Source: Pelodera strongyloides (Eukaryota > Nematoda > Chromadorea > Rhabditida > Rhabditidae). Taken from it: a stretch of DNA of 64,000 bases. The stretch covers positions 1-64,000 of the forward strand of contig JAANDG010000686.1 in NCBI GenBank assembly GCA_036852015.1, given 5' to 3'. How positions within the stretch are numbered: position 1 is the stretch's first letter; every line of letters starts with the position of its first letter. The notes beneath the pieces were generated by a model. That model did no database searches, was not told where the DNA came from, and was given only the letters and a program-made list of their open reading frames with translations. This document shows, in pieces, positions 22,000-35,400 of the stretch. Position numbers and translations under genes: made by a program.

Positions 22000-24020
22000 A
22001 ATGAGTAAACTCCAAATATAAAATACACAAATGTATAAGTATAATGCCCCAACCGAATGGTTTAAATTCGAGATGTTCCAATTGCCATTCTTCGCTCAAA
22101 AAGGAAAAGGGCCCATTGGAGATGCAGAAAATTGTTCCACCGACTACGTAGTGTGTGAAGGATTCACCTGAAAGCATAACAAACTTGACTGGAAAATGAA
22201 ACGGTGAATTAGTAGTATTGCACATACCATAGGAGGAGCAAACGTAATCTCGAAACATGGAATAAACTCGTTGACGCTCTGACCGACGAAACCGCCATCC
22301 GAATTAGCATATTGCATAAATTGAGACGGTGGTCTTGAGCTCGTAGCTCGTAGCCATATCACCGTCGGGATTAGCATATTAAAAGATAAAGATAAAGTGA
22401 ACCGGGTTATATCAACCGAATCCGCGGAAACGGTGCACCGGGGTCCAGCTCAGAGGCTGGACATACTGGCCATTTAAACTTCCCGGTGGCCAATCTGCTC
22501 GGGAAGTCGATTTATCTCCGCTGGTTTTACCCAGCTACCAACTTTTACACCTTTGGTGGGGTGAGGGGGTTCCGGCCCGGGATCGAACCAGTGACCGGTA
22601 GCGTGAGCAAGGGCCTTGCCACTTGACCACGCCCCCCCTATTAGCATATTAGGTATGGTGAAAATCAGAAACGTATCATAAAGAGATACAAGTTTCGGAA
22701 ACACTGCATATATTTGGATGGTGGTTTTGAGCTTTTCCCGACGAGTTTTATGCCCTGTCTCGAAATCGTATGTTTTAAATAAGAACAATAAGAGAAGAAA
22801 CTCACACGAATGTAGGATAAGTGACCCTATTCTTGAACTGTAAATTACAGCGCGAGTGTTCCTCGGAAGGCACAGTGAGCGTGTCATAGTAACCTGAAAA
22901 GCGAAAAATAATAGTCGTGAAACGAAACACAAATTGAAAGACTGAACAGGACATCACTCAGCCTATAAATTGAAATTAGGAAAAGATATGATCAATAAGA
23001 AAAGTAACATACATAAGCGATTAAGAATCGAGCACCAGACAAGACAACGTCAACAAGCGCACCGTGTGTCAAGATCTGAAAGCAGTATTCATGCCTTGAG
23101 CATATTCTAAAAATACGCAACAACTGTAAAAGGTAACAAACTTAGCAAAACCGAACCTCTTAAAATACACTGTAATCTTCCATGTCTATGCTTCCAGTAG
23201 GCACGGTCCACCCAGCTGGCTACTCCACAACACTGACTTTCAGCGCGTGTGCAAACTGTAAAAAATCATTTTATCGTCTATAGAACAACAACAAAGTGCA
23301 CCAGTGTCACTGCTACTCTCAAATGTCTGCTTCTTTTCCCCGGGTAATATAAGAATACTGACGATTCAAAGGGGCAGTTAGGCAGTTTATTCCGGCTAAC
23401 CCATATTTTTAAAAATGACCCTTCGTCCGGAACAGCGTAGAACGCAATTTACCACACCTGAAGTTATGCAAAAAGATCCACTTGTCACACCCATATATAT
23501 ATGCAATGGATAGGCAATCTTTGACCAATATTCTGCACAGACATCAGTACACAAATTCGGTAATAACGCAGTACAACAAAGGGTGAGGAGCATCAGCATG
23601 ACCCTGTAAGGGACTTCAGAGAAAACAAAACATGTTGAATTTACATTATTCCAAAGTAAAATGGACTTCGCATCTCGACCAATCATGTAAATATATACAA
23701 ATTAAAAAAAAACATACCGGTTGTCGTGGCATTTCGAAGAATCCAGCAAACACGGACGCACTGGATTTATCGAGTTGCGCCAACACACCCTCCATTAGTG
23801 CGATTCATTGTCTTCTCGCCTAATAATATGAGGAATAAAAATATGAAAACTTGAGAACGAAAACACAAGACAAATGCATGTGATAAAAGAAAAGAACTCA
23901 CGTCCAATAATTCATCCCTCGTTTTTAATATAGTCAGAGGAACTGGACTTGAAAAGCCTTGAAGTGGACTCGTAAACGTCAAAAAGGCAATCAAGCACGT
24001 CAATCGCAACTTGAAAATCT
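22000..24020 (-). CDS. Unresolved minus-strand exons of one or two unknown genes
   Basis: Several segments have splice sites and open frames. The best joined pair is 23255-23157 (acceptor TTTTACAG, 'CTRAESQCCGVASWVDRAYW') to 22893-22806 (acceptor CTTTTCAG, 'YYDTLTVPSEEHSRC', donor GTGAGT), phase 1. Others are 24015-23905 (acceptor TTTCAG, donor GTGAGT, hydrophobic 'LTCLIAFLTF'), about 23792-23717 ('MEGVLAQLDKSSASVF', donor GTATGT), a signal-like start at 23597 ('MLMLLTLCC', behind CTTACAG) and 22167 downward ('TIFCISNGPFSFLSEEW'). The cysteines and signal-like start suggest a secreted product. No family was recognised, and the exon chain is not settled. A SINE (22382-22639) interrupts the region. 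Confidence 0.4.
22382..22639 (-). mobile_element. tRNA-derived SINE (family B) with 12-bp target duplication
   Basis: Read on the minus strand, the head has A box 'tggtcaagtggcaaggc' and B box 'ggttcgatccc', then a tRNA-unrelated body and a 3' tail 'atctttatctttt'. It is flanked by the perfect direct repeat 'attagcatatta' (22370-22381 and 22640-22651). These are the hallmarks of a LINE-mobilised SINE. The head is tRNA-like (Leu/Ser-type D arm), not a functional tRNA. Confidence 0.88.
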
Positions 24021-24266
24021 GAAAATCAAAGGAAACAAAAGAAACATCATTAAGACGTTCAAAGAACAACATATTTTGAAAACAAATACACACAGCAACA
24101 AACTGGTTATATACTTCACTGATGGTTAGTTACTAAAATAGCAAAACCTACAATACATATTTTTTCTTTGGTTGGAATTAAAAGCTCACCACGACACTGA
24201 ATACATATTTTCTTGGTACGCCAGGGATATAAACATATTGTTGTAGACATTTACCCATTCAATCTG

Positions 24267-24268
<2 letters not shown>

Positions 24269-24318
<50 letters not shown>
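24269..24318. repeat. Poly-A run
   Basis: About 48 consecutive A bases followed by AT-rich DNA, possibly the tail of an old retroposed sequence, but nothing upstream could be recognised. Confidence 0.95.
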
Positions 24319-24320
<2 letters not shown>

Positions 24321-24781
24321 ATAATACAACAACAATTCAATAACAATTTTTTTTCAGAAAAATAAAAAAAAGGAAAAAAAATTCACGAAAACTTTTCGCA
24401 AAATTTGTGTATAATTACGGTGTGTGGTGCAGTGTTGGGTGTGGTGTTGACTTTTCATGTAACGGTACTTTCCGTGCATTTTAATATCTAACATCTGGCA
24501 GCCCCACGGCGCACCTGGGGCGCACCAGCCGCGGATCCGTTTTCGGGATTGTGACTATTTGCGCCGCGATACCGCCGTGTGACCGCCGCGCAACATTTTT
24601 GCGCCATAGGGGCGCCGCGCAGCCGCGAAGTTTCCCCAGTGGTATATGTAGAGGTAGTCTGACTGTCACAGTCTATGATAGGGATACTTTTCCACTTCAT
24701 TCTAATTTTCCTATTCTAATTTATCATCGTGGCTTATTCTAATTTGTATTCTAATTAATCGCGGCAAGTTGAGGCTGACAT

Positions 24782-24929
24782 TAGCCCGTATTCTCAGGTC
24801 GACGGAAACGTTCCGTTTGGGAAATCCTTTGTATGCAAATTTCTCGACTATCTAGACTAGCTGGAGGAAAAATTTGCATACGAATGAGCTCCCAAACGGA
24901 ACATTCCCGTCGACCCGAGAATACGGGCT
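24782..24929. mobile_element. Palindromic MITE
   Basis: Left arm 'tagcccgtattctcaggtcg' and right arm 'cgacccgagaatacgggcta' pair, followed by 'gttccgtttggg' and 'cccaaacggaac'. Flanking TA fits a TA target. No coding capacity. Confidence 0.82.
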
Positions 24930-25586
24930 ATTGAGAGGAACCGTAGTAAGCGAATACTGCATGCGTTGCAACAAAATACGTTTCAGCTAGGGCTTATGTA
25001 CCACGCTGCCAACATACAGTGATGTGCCTGGCGTAAATCGTGGTTTTTTTGAAAGAATTGGGTAAAATCTGGCCTTGTTCCCAATTTAGCCCAGATTATT
25101 TGTGATCGGGGCAAAATTGGGACGTGATCGGGCTTTCTTGTTTTTTTTTCTAAAGAATCGGGGTTTCCACTTTGCTGTGTTGTTGGAGTTCTGTTTGTTG
25201 CCTTGAATGTTTATACTTTGACACCTGACTTCCAGTTCAAGAAAATTTTTTTATCAATCACAAAAATAGTAATAATAAACATTCGGAAACTTTCAAGGGA
25301 ATGCAAAGCTGGTTTCTGTTGTTGTTGTAGTTTGCAGTTCTGAGTACTCGTGGGAAACCAGCTTTACTTCCCTTTAAATGTAGATAATTTATGAAAAGCT
25401 CGGTTAGAGAGCACTTTGAGTGCGAAACATACAGTAAACAAAATAAATAATGTGCAAAAGTTAGTTAATTTGTAAGTTTTTCGGAAGCAACAATTAGAAC
25501 AGTTCCTTGAAGGATATTTGGATATTGGATATGGAATCAGTGAACAAAAACAAAGGAATTGAATATGAGTTATTGGGTTCTCAAGG

Positions 25587-25767
25587 TTAAAGCGAAATAC
25601 CGGCCGGTTTTTGAAACACATCGAGTATTCCATCATCCTTATGCGGCTTATGCAAATGCACATGAATTAGAATAAAAATCGAGCCAAATTCGAGCAAACT
25701 AGCATAAATACGTAGGAATTCAGTTGCCACGTATGTGTTTCAAAAACCGGCCTTTATTTCGCTTTAA
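25587..25767. mobile_element. MITE, AGCGAAATACCGG family
   Basis: Ends 'ttaaagcgaaataccggccgg' trimmed by one base relative to other copies, and 'tatttcgctttaa', with inner 'ttatgcggcttatgcaaatg' and 'gagcaaactagcataaatac' arms. Confidence 0.88.
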
Positions 25768-26374
25768 AACGGAAGAGCACATGGTTTAGTTGTGACAGTA
25801 CATTGGACAAACACAGTCATATGCAAATATAACACGATGATCCGCACTATGCTGTTGTCCATTACATGATTCACCGTAGCGTGCAGTACCGCTTTAAACA
25901 TGGATAGTCAAAAATTGCCTAAGTGTGTGCCATGCTATCGCGGCGCGTACAATTTGTGCCACAATAGCGCCGCGCTGGTTTAGCATTCACGCAGGGAACA
26001 GTAGCGCAACCCACGGTAGACATAAGGTCGATACTGGAAAGGGCATAACGTAGGATTTGATCCCAATAGTTTAATCGAATAAACTAATAAACATTCACCA
26101 AATTGTCATATTAGGAAGAATGAGAAAAACGAAATAATTGTAAAATAAAAAAAATGCAAGTATCGATTAAAATTGAAAAATTGTGGTAGGATTTGGATAT
26201 GGGCTAGGACAATTAACAACTGTAGGGTGAACAAGTGGTCTATGAAGCTGTGCAACTGAATTTCCATGTAAAATATGTTCCATTCTGTGTTGTTGTCCAC
26301 CATGCGCTTCAGAAACCGTATGCCTTACCACTCAAACATATAAGAATTCAGGGAGCTTCTCAGAGGGAATAGGA

Positions 26375-26556
26375 TTAAAGCGAAATACTGGTGGGTTTTT
26401 CAAGCGCATCGTGCACAACTGCATTCTTACGTATTTACGTTAATTTACTAGAATTTAGCTCGATTTTTTATTCTAATTTATGTTCATTTGCATAGGCTGC
26501 ATAAGAACGCTGCTGTACTCGATGCTTTTCAAAAACCGGCTGGTATTTCGCTTTAA
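26375..26556. mobile_element. MITE, AGCGAAATACCGG family
   Basis: Ends 'ttaaagcgaaatactggtg' and 'ggctggtatttcgctttaa'; the core is AT-rich with 'cataggctgcataagaacg'. Confidence 0.88.
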
Positions 26557-26861
26557 CTAGACTTATACATATTAGAATACTGCCTATATTCAATTAGTTA
26601 GGAAACTAGCTCTGTATGTTAATCTGCACTAGTTTCAGTGTGTTATTGTGCACTGAATATTGGAACACGGAGTTGTCCTCCCATTGCTCCAGAATCTGAA
26701 AGGCAACATAAGTTTAGGTATAACGATTTAATTTGTTACAGTCAAGTGTTGAGGGGCGTAACTAATGGCTTCGCTTACTCCAAGATGAACTTGGCACTGC
26801 TGACCTTTACATTAGCTCATGCTCATCCCAGGAGCTTAGGCTTAGAACATATTAAAGGGAT

Positions 26862-27348
26862 AGGTTCACCTCGAATTGCACCTTTTTTATAATTTATGTT
26901 GATAGTATGACATATGACCTATGACGGTCAAAATGCGAAAATTGCAGTAAATTTCCTTTGCTCCCCGTAGTAGGAGAACTTGCTCAAAAAAGCTAAACTA
27001 CCTCGAGTCTATAAAACAATTGGAGTACCGCAGCCATGGTAAGTGGGAAATAGCGCAGTAGGGCTGGAGACGCTAGAAAATGTAGGGCCCTTTTATCATC
27101 CTCTGCCTATCACAACAATATCTGCACCTCCAGCGACTCCAGCCCTCCTGCGCTATTTCGCACTTACCATGGCTGCGGTACTCCAATTGTTTTATAGATT
27201 CGAGGTAGTTTAGCTTTTTTGAGCAAACTCTCCTACTACGGGGAGCAAAGGAAATTTACTGCAATTTTCGCATTTTGACCGTCATAGGTCATACTATCAA
27301 CATAAATTATAAAAACAGGTGCAATTCGAGGTGAACCTATCCCTTTAA
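26862..27348. mobile_element. Long foldback element
   Basis: Arms of over 200 bp: left 'ttaaagggataggttcacct' pairs with right 'aggtgaacctatccctttaa', and both contain 'gcagccatggtaagtg' or its complement next to 'actccaattgttttatag'. Central spacer about 60 bp. No transposase frame. It lies just downstream of the last placed exon of the CP2 gene. Confidence 0.9.
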
Positions 27349-27565
27349 CGACCTTATTGCGAGTAGTATGGTAGCTTGCAGAACATCATGAAGCAATGTC
27401 TTGATAGCATGGATTTACTGTAATTTTACTACAAGATTTTAGTGATGGCTACACCATTAACCTTTATGGCGGCGGTGTTGGTACTTGGTACCTACAGTGG
27501 GTTCGCCTCGTCGCGGTGAGTTAACTTCGTACAATAAGTTAATTAATCAAGTACAGTAACCTCAC

Positions 27566-29424
27566 CTCATCCGACAATTGCACGTTTATCCCGTTGGGAC
27601 CCGCCACGCAAATTTTCGATGTCTCCGAATTGAGGATCGTTTTCGTGTGCAACGAATGATGTAGCTCAGATACGGTAGGCGGGGTGAGGTTTAGAAGTTC
27701 GTAACAAGGTTCTTCTTCCTGAAAGCAGAGTTATTACCAACGTATTTAGTTCCGACTGAAGTATGTGCACAAAGCGTGGAAATGGTAGAGATGTGATTTT
27801 GTTAGAGGAAAAATACACAAGAAAAAGTGTTGGAGAGCAATAAGATCTTACGTCGTCCACTTTAGGTGCGACGAAAATCCGAAGTTTTCGATTTGTCGAC
27901 GTGTGACTTCTGAAAGTAGCAGAGTTGTCAGTGTCAAATCAGGCAAAGTTTCCATTCATTTTAGAAACTAATCGTCAACAGACAGTGCATCACTTAATGA
28001 CGTTAGATCGTTACCACTAAGAAAGGCATTTCTTTAGCAGGAAGAAAAAATGGTGTAATTTAGCCTCAAAGTGGCAAAATAGCCACTTATACAATACCAT
28101 CTTTGTTGCGCTTCGGCCTATACTTAAAAATTCAAAAGTCACTAAAGAAATAAAAAATAGAAACCTTTGCCTGAGTGCTTGATACAAACGCACTCCCTCC
28201 GCATCATTTGCGCATATAAGTCGACAGTCTTCTGAGGACAAGGAACGCATCTCCGACATTGTGTATCTAAATTCAGAGAAGTTACTCATCTGAGGCCATA
28301 TCCATCAACACGCAGGGAGCCCTCCCTGGCCTCCCCAAGGAGCTAAGAGTGAGTAGAGAGTGTGAGGGCAGAAGAGATTTAGAGCGCTCGTGCGCCTAGG
28401 GAGGGGTTCCTGTGTATTGGTTGGTGAATACGGCCTCTGGTCTGAAACTGCGCAGTCGCCGCAAAAAAAAGCGCTCCACCATAGTCTAGCAGCGCAACCT
28501 CTCGGGTTGCTCGCGCGCAGGTATTGATGGAGCTTGAAGAAGTACGTACTGACATTGGACAGTGATCACTCCTTGAAGTGAGGGCGGCATGTGCGCCAAA
28601 GGTCAGCCAACTGAGCGCGAAGCATTTTGGGCAACCCTGACTCACTTCCGCATCCGCAATTTAAGTACAACTTACTTTGCAAAGATCGGCACAAAGTTTC
28701 CCATTCGCTTTGATATCAGGAACTTTTTCACTTCGGGATTCGGGTCCACGTCTTCTATTGATGACGAAGGTCTGAAATGAAGACACTAAAAGCTGTACAA
28801 CATCTGGTTTTTGAAACGTATGCTAATCTAAATAACATCGTTCACATGCAACATACGAAAATGAGTATGATTAGAAACAATCAGCCCAATTAGCATAAAT
28901 ACATGAAGTTGTCCATCATACAATTCCGGCAGTTATACTGCTTTAAATTTTCAAGATCCAGGCGGATTCGAACCATGGTCGTTCAAACTAGAGACCACGG
29001 CCTTAACCAATAGACTACAAAAGCCCTACTTGTCTGATTCATCGAATCCACTGCTGACCGCATGAATGAGGCTCATCATGTTGATTGGTTGCTCATTGAC
29101 GATGTCCATTTTTATGCGCTTCTCAGGGACCTGGTAAGTGTGCAAGATTCAAACTACAAACTTCAGAGATCAATAACTCTATCCTCAAACTACATCGATA
29201 AACTACGTCACTGAGATGTAGTACTAACGCACTAACTACAAACAGCAAACTATCAAACCACCCGATTTTCCAAAAAGATGAAACAGTTTTTACCATAGGC
29301 TTAGCTTCCTGATTCTGTGCGCTGCGCTGCTGCATCCGTTGTATGGCTTGCATTTCGGCGGCAGGGCCGCGCCACTCGGTCGGGTTTGGTCCCATATTCT
29401 TTTGCAGAGCCGCTGAAGTGATCT

Positions 29425-29486
<62 letters not shown>

Positions 29487-32400
29487 ATATATTCTATATA
29501 TATATCTATATATATATATATATATATCTATATATTATATAAGAGTTTGCACGCTTGGATGTTCCGACAAGATCTTATACTAGCTAAAGGCTAAAAAGGG
29601 AGAGTCGGAACTCAGAAGTCTTGAGTTGAGCAAGCGAAAACGAATCGTATTGCATGATACCGAGAGAAACAGATAGAGGGTTTACAGAGAGCGAGACGCA
29701 GAGGGAGAATAGAAATAAAGTTATGGAGATATATAAAAATACACCATGAGGCAGTGGAATTGGAATGTATGGAGATATATAAATACTCAGCAGGAGGCAG
29801 AAAATGAGACTGGTAGAGTATTCTCCAAGACAAAGACAACCAGACCAACCCGTACGCTAAGAATAAAGATTACTTTTCGAGTAACAGTATTCCGGATAGT
29901 GGAACTTTCTAGGCCGGCCACGTGGGCGTGGTGGTGCCGGCTGTGGTTTGCCATTCCCATTTGACATCGATGAAGCGCTGTTGTTTAGAAAAGAGCCGAG
30001 CGCCTGGAAATGGTGTGTCAAGCGGTGTCAAAGAACACAGAGCCTAGAAAACGGAGTGTCAAGCGGTATCATATTGTTCCGCGACGTTATCGGTGGCGGT
30101 AAGCAAAATTGCTCAGTCTTTTTTGAAGACGAAACGGTAATAGCGCTGGAAGGCTAGTTTAATTCGGTAGGCGCGTGCCAAACCGACTCGTAACTAGATA
30201 ATGATACAGGGGGCTCCGCATGCACGCAGAAAACAGACAACGTACATTCCGTAATACTGTCAGTATTAACCTACCTATACGGACAGACATATGCACAGAC
30301 AGACATACTGACACAGACATACACGACACGACACGACACGACACGACACGACACGACACGACACGACACGACACGACACGACGCGACACGACACGACACA
30401 GACCGACGACGTACATACACGTACACGTCGATATACAGACAAACGACACAAAACATCACAAGATCACCCACCTCCCCCAGTGTAGCGGCATCAACGCGCA
30501 CTTGAAATCTACCGCCAGGTGTCTGAATAGGATTATGTAAAACGGCAATTTCTTATTGACTGCCTATGGGTGGTATAGTATGTGCACAGTTGTGAAGCTT
30601 CACTTCCTAATTGGAGACCACGATTCGATTACTATATAAAGCACTTGGTATCCGTATGGTTAGCTCAGGGTCTCAGCTCAGCTAAGGTTCGTGCCTGTTA
30701 TTGCTGCCTCGCCGAAAGTAATACGGTAGATTGCGCTATATTTAGTGGGGTGCCATTGTGAGTGTGAGCATGCAGGGGGTAAGGGTACTGTACCTCATCT
30801 GGATTTGACAAAGACTCCTGAATCGCACGCTCGATCACAGCCATAGGAGCTGAAATGTGATTTTGATAATGACTGAAACTTTGATATTATGATACGAATA
30901 GTCAGCTCTGTTATAGATCTACGGTAACAGCATATAACTAGTCTGAACAATAAGCAATGTTCATGGTATAGGAAATTTGATATCGTTCTATGAGAACTGG
31001 GTGTTTTAAAGCGAAATACCGGCCGGCTTTTGAAACGCATCGTGGACAACTGAGTTTTTATGAATTTATGCTAATTTACGCGAATTTAGCTCGATTTTTT
31101 TATTCGAACTTATGTTCATTTACATACGCTGCATAAGAATGCTGGTCAATTCGATGTGTTTCAAAAACCGGCCGGTATTTCGCTTTAAAGGGGACTGATT
31201 ATCTATTTAACATTCCCTTTAAACACATACAACTATCATTTCTTCCGTTGTTGGCCGCTTTAGCCACACTGTTAATCACAGAACGCACAAAGTCAGTATC
31301 ATCAATATCAGTTGGTGTCGGAGCCTCGTAGAGAAGCTAAATTAAAATATTTTAACAAAAAGAACAACTTAATATATAATAATATAATATTTATTACGCA
31401 CACAAAAATGTACACGCACAGTTTGTCGATAAATACACAAAGACATAAAAAGCGAACAAAAAAGAAATACAACAATATACAGGAGATCATAACTGAAGGC
31501 TACGAATGGGAAAATATTGTCGGATTGCTCTCAATCATTAACGCGGTTCGATGTACGAATGAGTGTATGCGTACCATTTTAATTACTCTGGAAATAATGA
31601 CCTTTGATCTACCTCTACGTGTGATAGAAACTCGAAACTTGTACATTTTTTGTAAGTGTATTCCACACTTACCGGCCAATATTTTCCGGAGCATTTTAGC
31701 ATCAGCACTCTTTCTTCGATCTACTAGTGAATCCAAGTTTAAAGCAACATTTCTTTCATTACTAGAGGGAGTTTCGTTATACTTAAGCAAGTGAGATCTC
31801 ATAAAAATACGCTTAGTAAACATATGCTGGACTTTTTCGAGAGCCAGCTTATCCTTTTTCTTATAAGGGTTGAAGACTACAGAACCAGATTCGAGAATTG
31901 AACGTACATACAAAGTGTAGGCAAGGACGAGAATTCTGGTCTTTATGGGTTTTGAGAGTTCGAAATAGTGCAAACATTCTCTTCCTCGCCTGAATTACAA
32001 ACAAACGAAACATGCTTAGTAAAACTTAGATTATCAGTTATAATGAAACCGAGATCTTTAATTTCAGTTACCTTCGATATTGTAGAACCATTGCAAATGT
32101 AATCCACCTTGGGATTACGTGTGCCTAAGTACAATGATTGACACTTATGAGGGGCCAAAGGTAATTGAAATTTCTCAGACCATTCATAAACAACATTTAT
32201 GGCACTTTGCAAATCTATTCTATCAGACGGCTTAGAAATTTCTCTATAGATTTTAATATCATCAGCATACATAACGAATTTAATACCCGTATTTCTTAAA
32301 CATGTAGCGAGATCTGCTGTAAAAAAGGGTGAACAGTATAGGGCCTAAAACTGAGCCTTGTGGCACACCACTTATACAGTCAACGACATTAGAAGTAGCG

Positions 32401-35400
32401 TTACCAACACGGACAATCATCTTACGATCTTCTAGCCAATTTTGTATCCATCTACATATGTACTCAGGAAACAACATGGTTCTAAGTTTTCCAAGTAGTT
32501 TCTTGTGAGAAACACGGTCAAAAGCCTTTGCAAAATCAAAATACACTATGTCCACCTGATGATTATTTTCAATTGCAAGTGTCCAATCATTTAGTGCACA
32601 AAGGATAGCTGTTTCTCTTGACCGATTCTTTAGAAAACCATGTTGCTCACTGGGAATTAAATTATTGCTATGTGCGAACTCCAATATATATTTAACCAAA
32701 ATTTTCTCGAAAATTCTGCACGTAAAGCAAGTGATACTGACCGGTCTAAAAACTTCGTGGTAAGAGTCCCACTCAGTTGGGCACGCAGTCAGGGACGCAG
32801 GCACGGTCACAGATTTACTGAAGCGGGAGCGCCTGCTTCCCCACAAGTGTGCCATTGAAGCGCCAACTAGAATTGTGCCTTCTTCGCCTTTCTAGCGCCC
32901 GTCGCACATTTGGGTCTGCGGCTCCAAACTGGCGAAACCTAAGTTGCGTAGCTACAGAGCAAAAACGCTTACCTCTTTGGTGTCGTCCTCGGGAACAGGG
33001 CCCTCCAAGCCAACATTAGCAATGTCGATTACCCCAGAGCTCCCTTGTGAAGTATCGATCAACGATGGGTGCTGGAACGGTTAGCGTGAAGCTTTCGAAA
33101 TACCCGCCGGTTTTTGAAACACATCGAGTACACCTGCATTCTTATGCAGCTTATGCAAATGAACATAAATTAGAATAAAAAATCGAGCCGAATTCGAGTA
33201 ACTTAGCATAAATAGGTAAGAATTCAGTTGGTCACAATGCGTTTCAAAAACCGGCTGGTATTTCGCGTTAATAATTTTGTTTATTGGTGCAGCAAGTGAT
33301 GTTTATTCTTGTTCCATTAAAAGCATCAGCAGCCGGATTTTTCTACGTGGTTTCTTACGTACATAGAACGCGATTTTCTTTTTTCTTTGATTTCTTTGAG
33401 TCTTCGCCATTTTTCTTATGAACTAGAGTACTTTATTGACTAGAGTACGCTAATACCAAACGGACTTGTAAAATAGGAACCACAAACTACAAACTACAAA
33501 CTACATCCCCCAACTAAACACTCACTCCAACAGTCTCTATGATCAGACTCCTTGTATTTGGATCGTAAGGTGCCTCCAGAAAAGTGCTCTGCACGTAGAG
33601 ACGCAGAGGAATCGGATCAGAGCACAAGTCGGCGAGAGCAGCCATAAACTGAAAGATACTGTACTTTAGGCTTCAGATAATGCAGTGAGAATTTCATCAC
33701 ATTAGCATAAACGTAAACTATGCCCTCATGCGGTTTGAACACCAAGACACAAGAATCTCAGTGTTGCCCGTCGTTTGTTTTCAGTCTCTCAAGCAGTTAA
33801 AGCAAATACCGGCCGGCTTTTGAAACGCATCGTGGACAACCGAATCCTTACGTATTTATGCTAATTTGCTCGAATGCTTTATTCTAATTTATGTTCATTT
33901 GCATAAGCTGCATAAGCATGATGGTCCGCGATGCGTTTCAAAAACCAGCCGGTATTTCGCTTTAAACACATTCTTTTAATTATTTATGAATTCGGCAGTT
34001 TCCGCGTGGAAGAATATGATAAGTGACAAAGTGACAGGAAAAATATCTCAGAACCTGAAGGCTTGAATCCACTGACGACTATAAGGCTACACTTCGCATG
34101 TTTCTTCATAAGGTTTATCTTTCATGGGCCTGACCCGCTGACCAAAATGTTGACCCACCCGCAAATAGACGAAGATTGTACCCGACGCATCCCAGGTGAA
34201 CTCAAGACTATGCTTCCCGGCTTTCACATTTCGGTGTGTGCGAGGCGACGGGCGATCTGGAAAACAGGAGGCCGGTTTCACAAAAAATATAACTCTGCGG
34301 TAGGTTATAGGCGTCTCCTGTTTAGCGTGCTCTCTCGGCCTTCTCTCGCTGCCTGTCAAAAGCATAGAAAGCGAGAGAACACGCTAAACAGGAGACGCCT
34401 GTAACCTACCCCAGCGGTAAATTTTTGTGAAACCGGCCCACGGTTTGGTAATTATTATTCCTTGCGCAATACTATCGTTTATCCTGTAAGAGTTGCCATT
34501 CATAAAATAAATAAAATGAAAGGTCACTGCGAAATAGGCCAACAATAAATAAAGCGGGATTAGTTCGCCTAAGGTGCGGCAGGAGCGCCGCTTTCTGGCA
34601 TAGCGCTCGCACAAAATAAATAATACCTCCACACCGATTTACTATCTCTCTTTGCTGCGCAAAACGTGCGAAGTCACGCGGCATACCTAACTTTCTCCTT
34701 CGTGAGTAATCGCCGCACTACCTTACGTGTTCACTTGGTACCTACCATAGTGACCTCCCCATGGTACTACCACAAGTTTCTCATACCTACCCATGGTGAT
34801 CACATGCTTGGGAGCTGGCTGGTCATTTAGTAAGAATCCGCTGTCCAGTCTTGCTTCAATTTCAGCCCACTTGTCTGCGTCGTCGCAGTGTAGAGTGAGG
34901 ACAGTCTGTAAGGGGTCAAGTCACAAACTACAAAGTACAAAGTACAAACCACAAACAAAGAACAATAAACTACTTTAATAGAAAAATTAAAACACCATAA
35001 AACAGTCATAGTCTGCGCAATTCAATTTTAAGATGTTCCAAGTTCACGCAAAACCGTTGAATTTTTATAGCAAAGGGAATTCGACGTGAAATTAGAATGA
35101 CCGTAGGCGTAGCGCTAAAAGAAAATTAAGACAAATAGTAGGCATAAACCTACCCTGCACGCGTAGTTGGTCCTTGGCGGCGTTAGAACAGCGCACTTTA
35201 ATTCGTAAACGCCACCAATTGTGAACATGGCCGACTTATCGACTTTGAACAGTGAATTGGGCCCCCGTAGAGCGAAACAATACCTAAAAAAGGGTAGCGT
35301 AACGTGACTTTGGGATTGTACGAATTGTAAAACTTGAGTAAATTAGGAAGGTCAGGCAAATGAAGAAAGTTATCTTGTCGTTTTATTATGTATATGCTAC

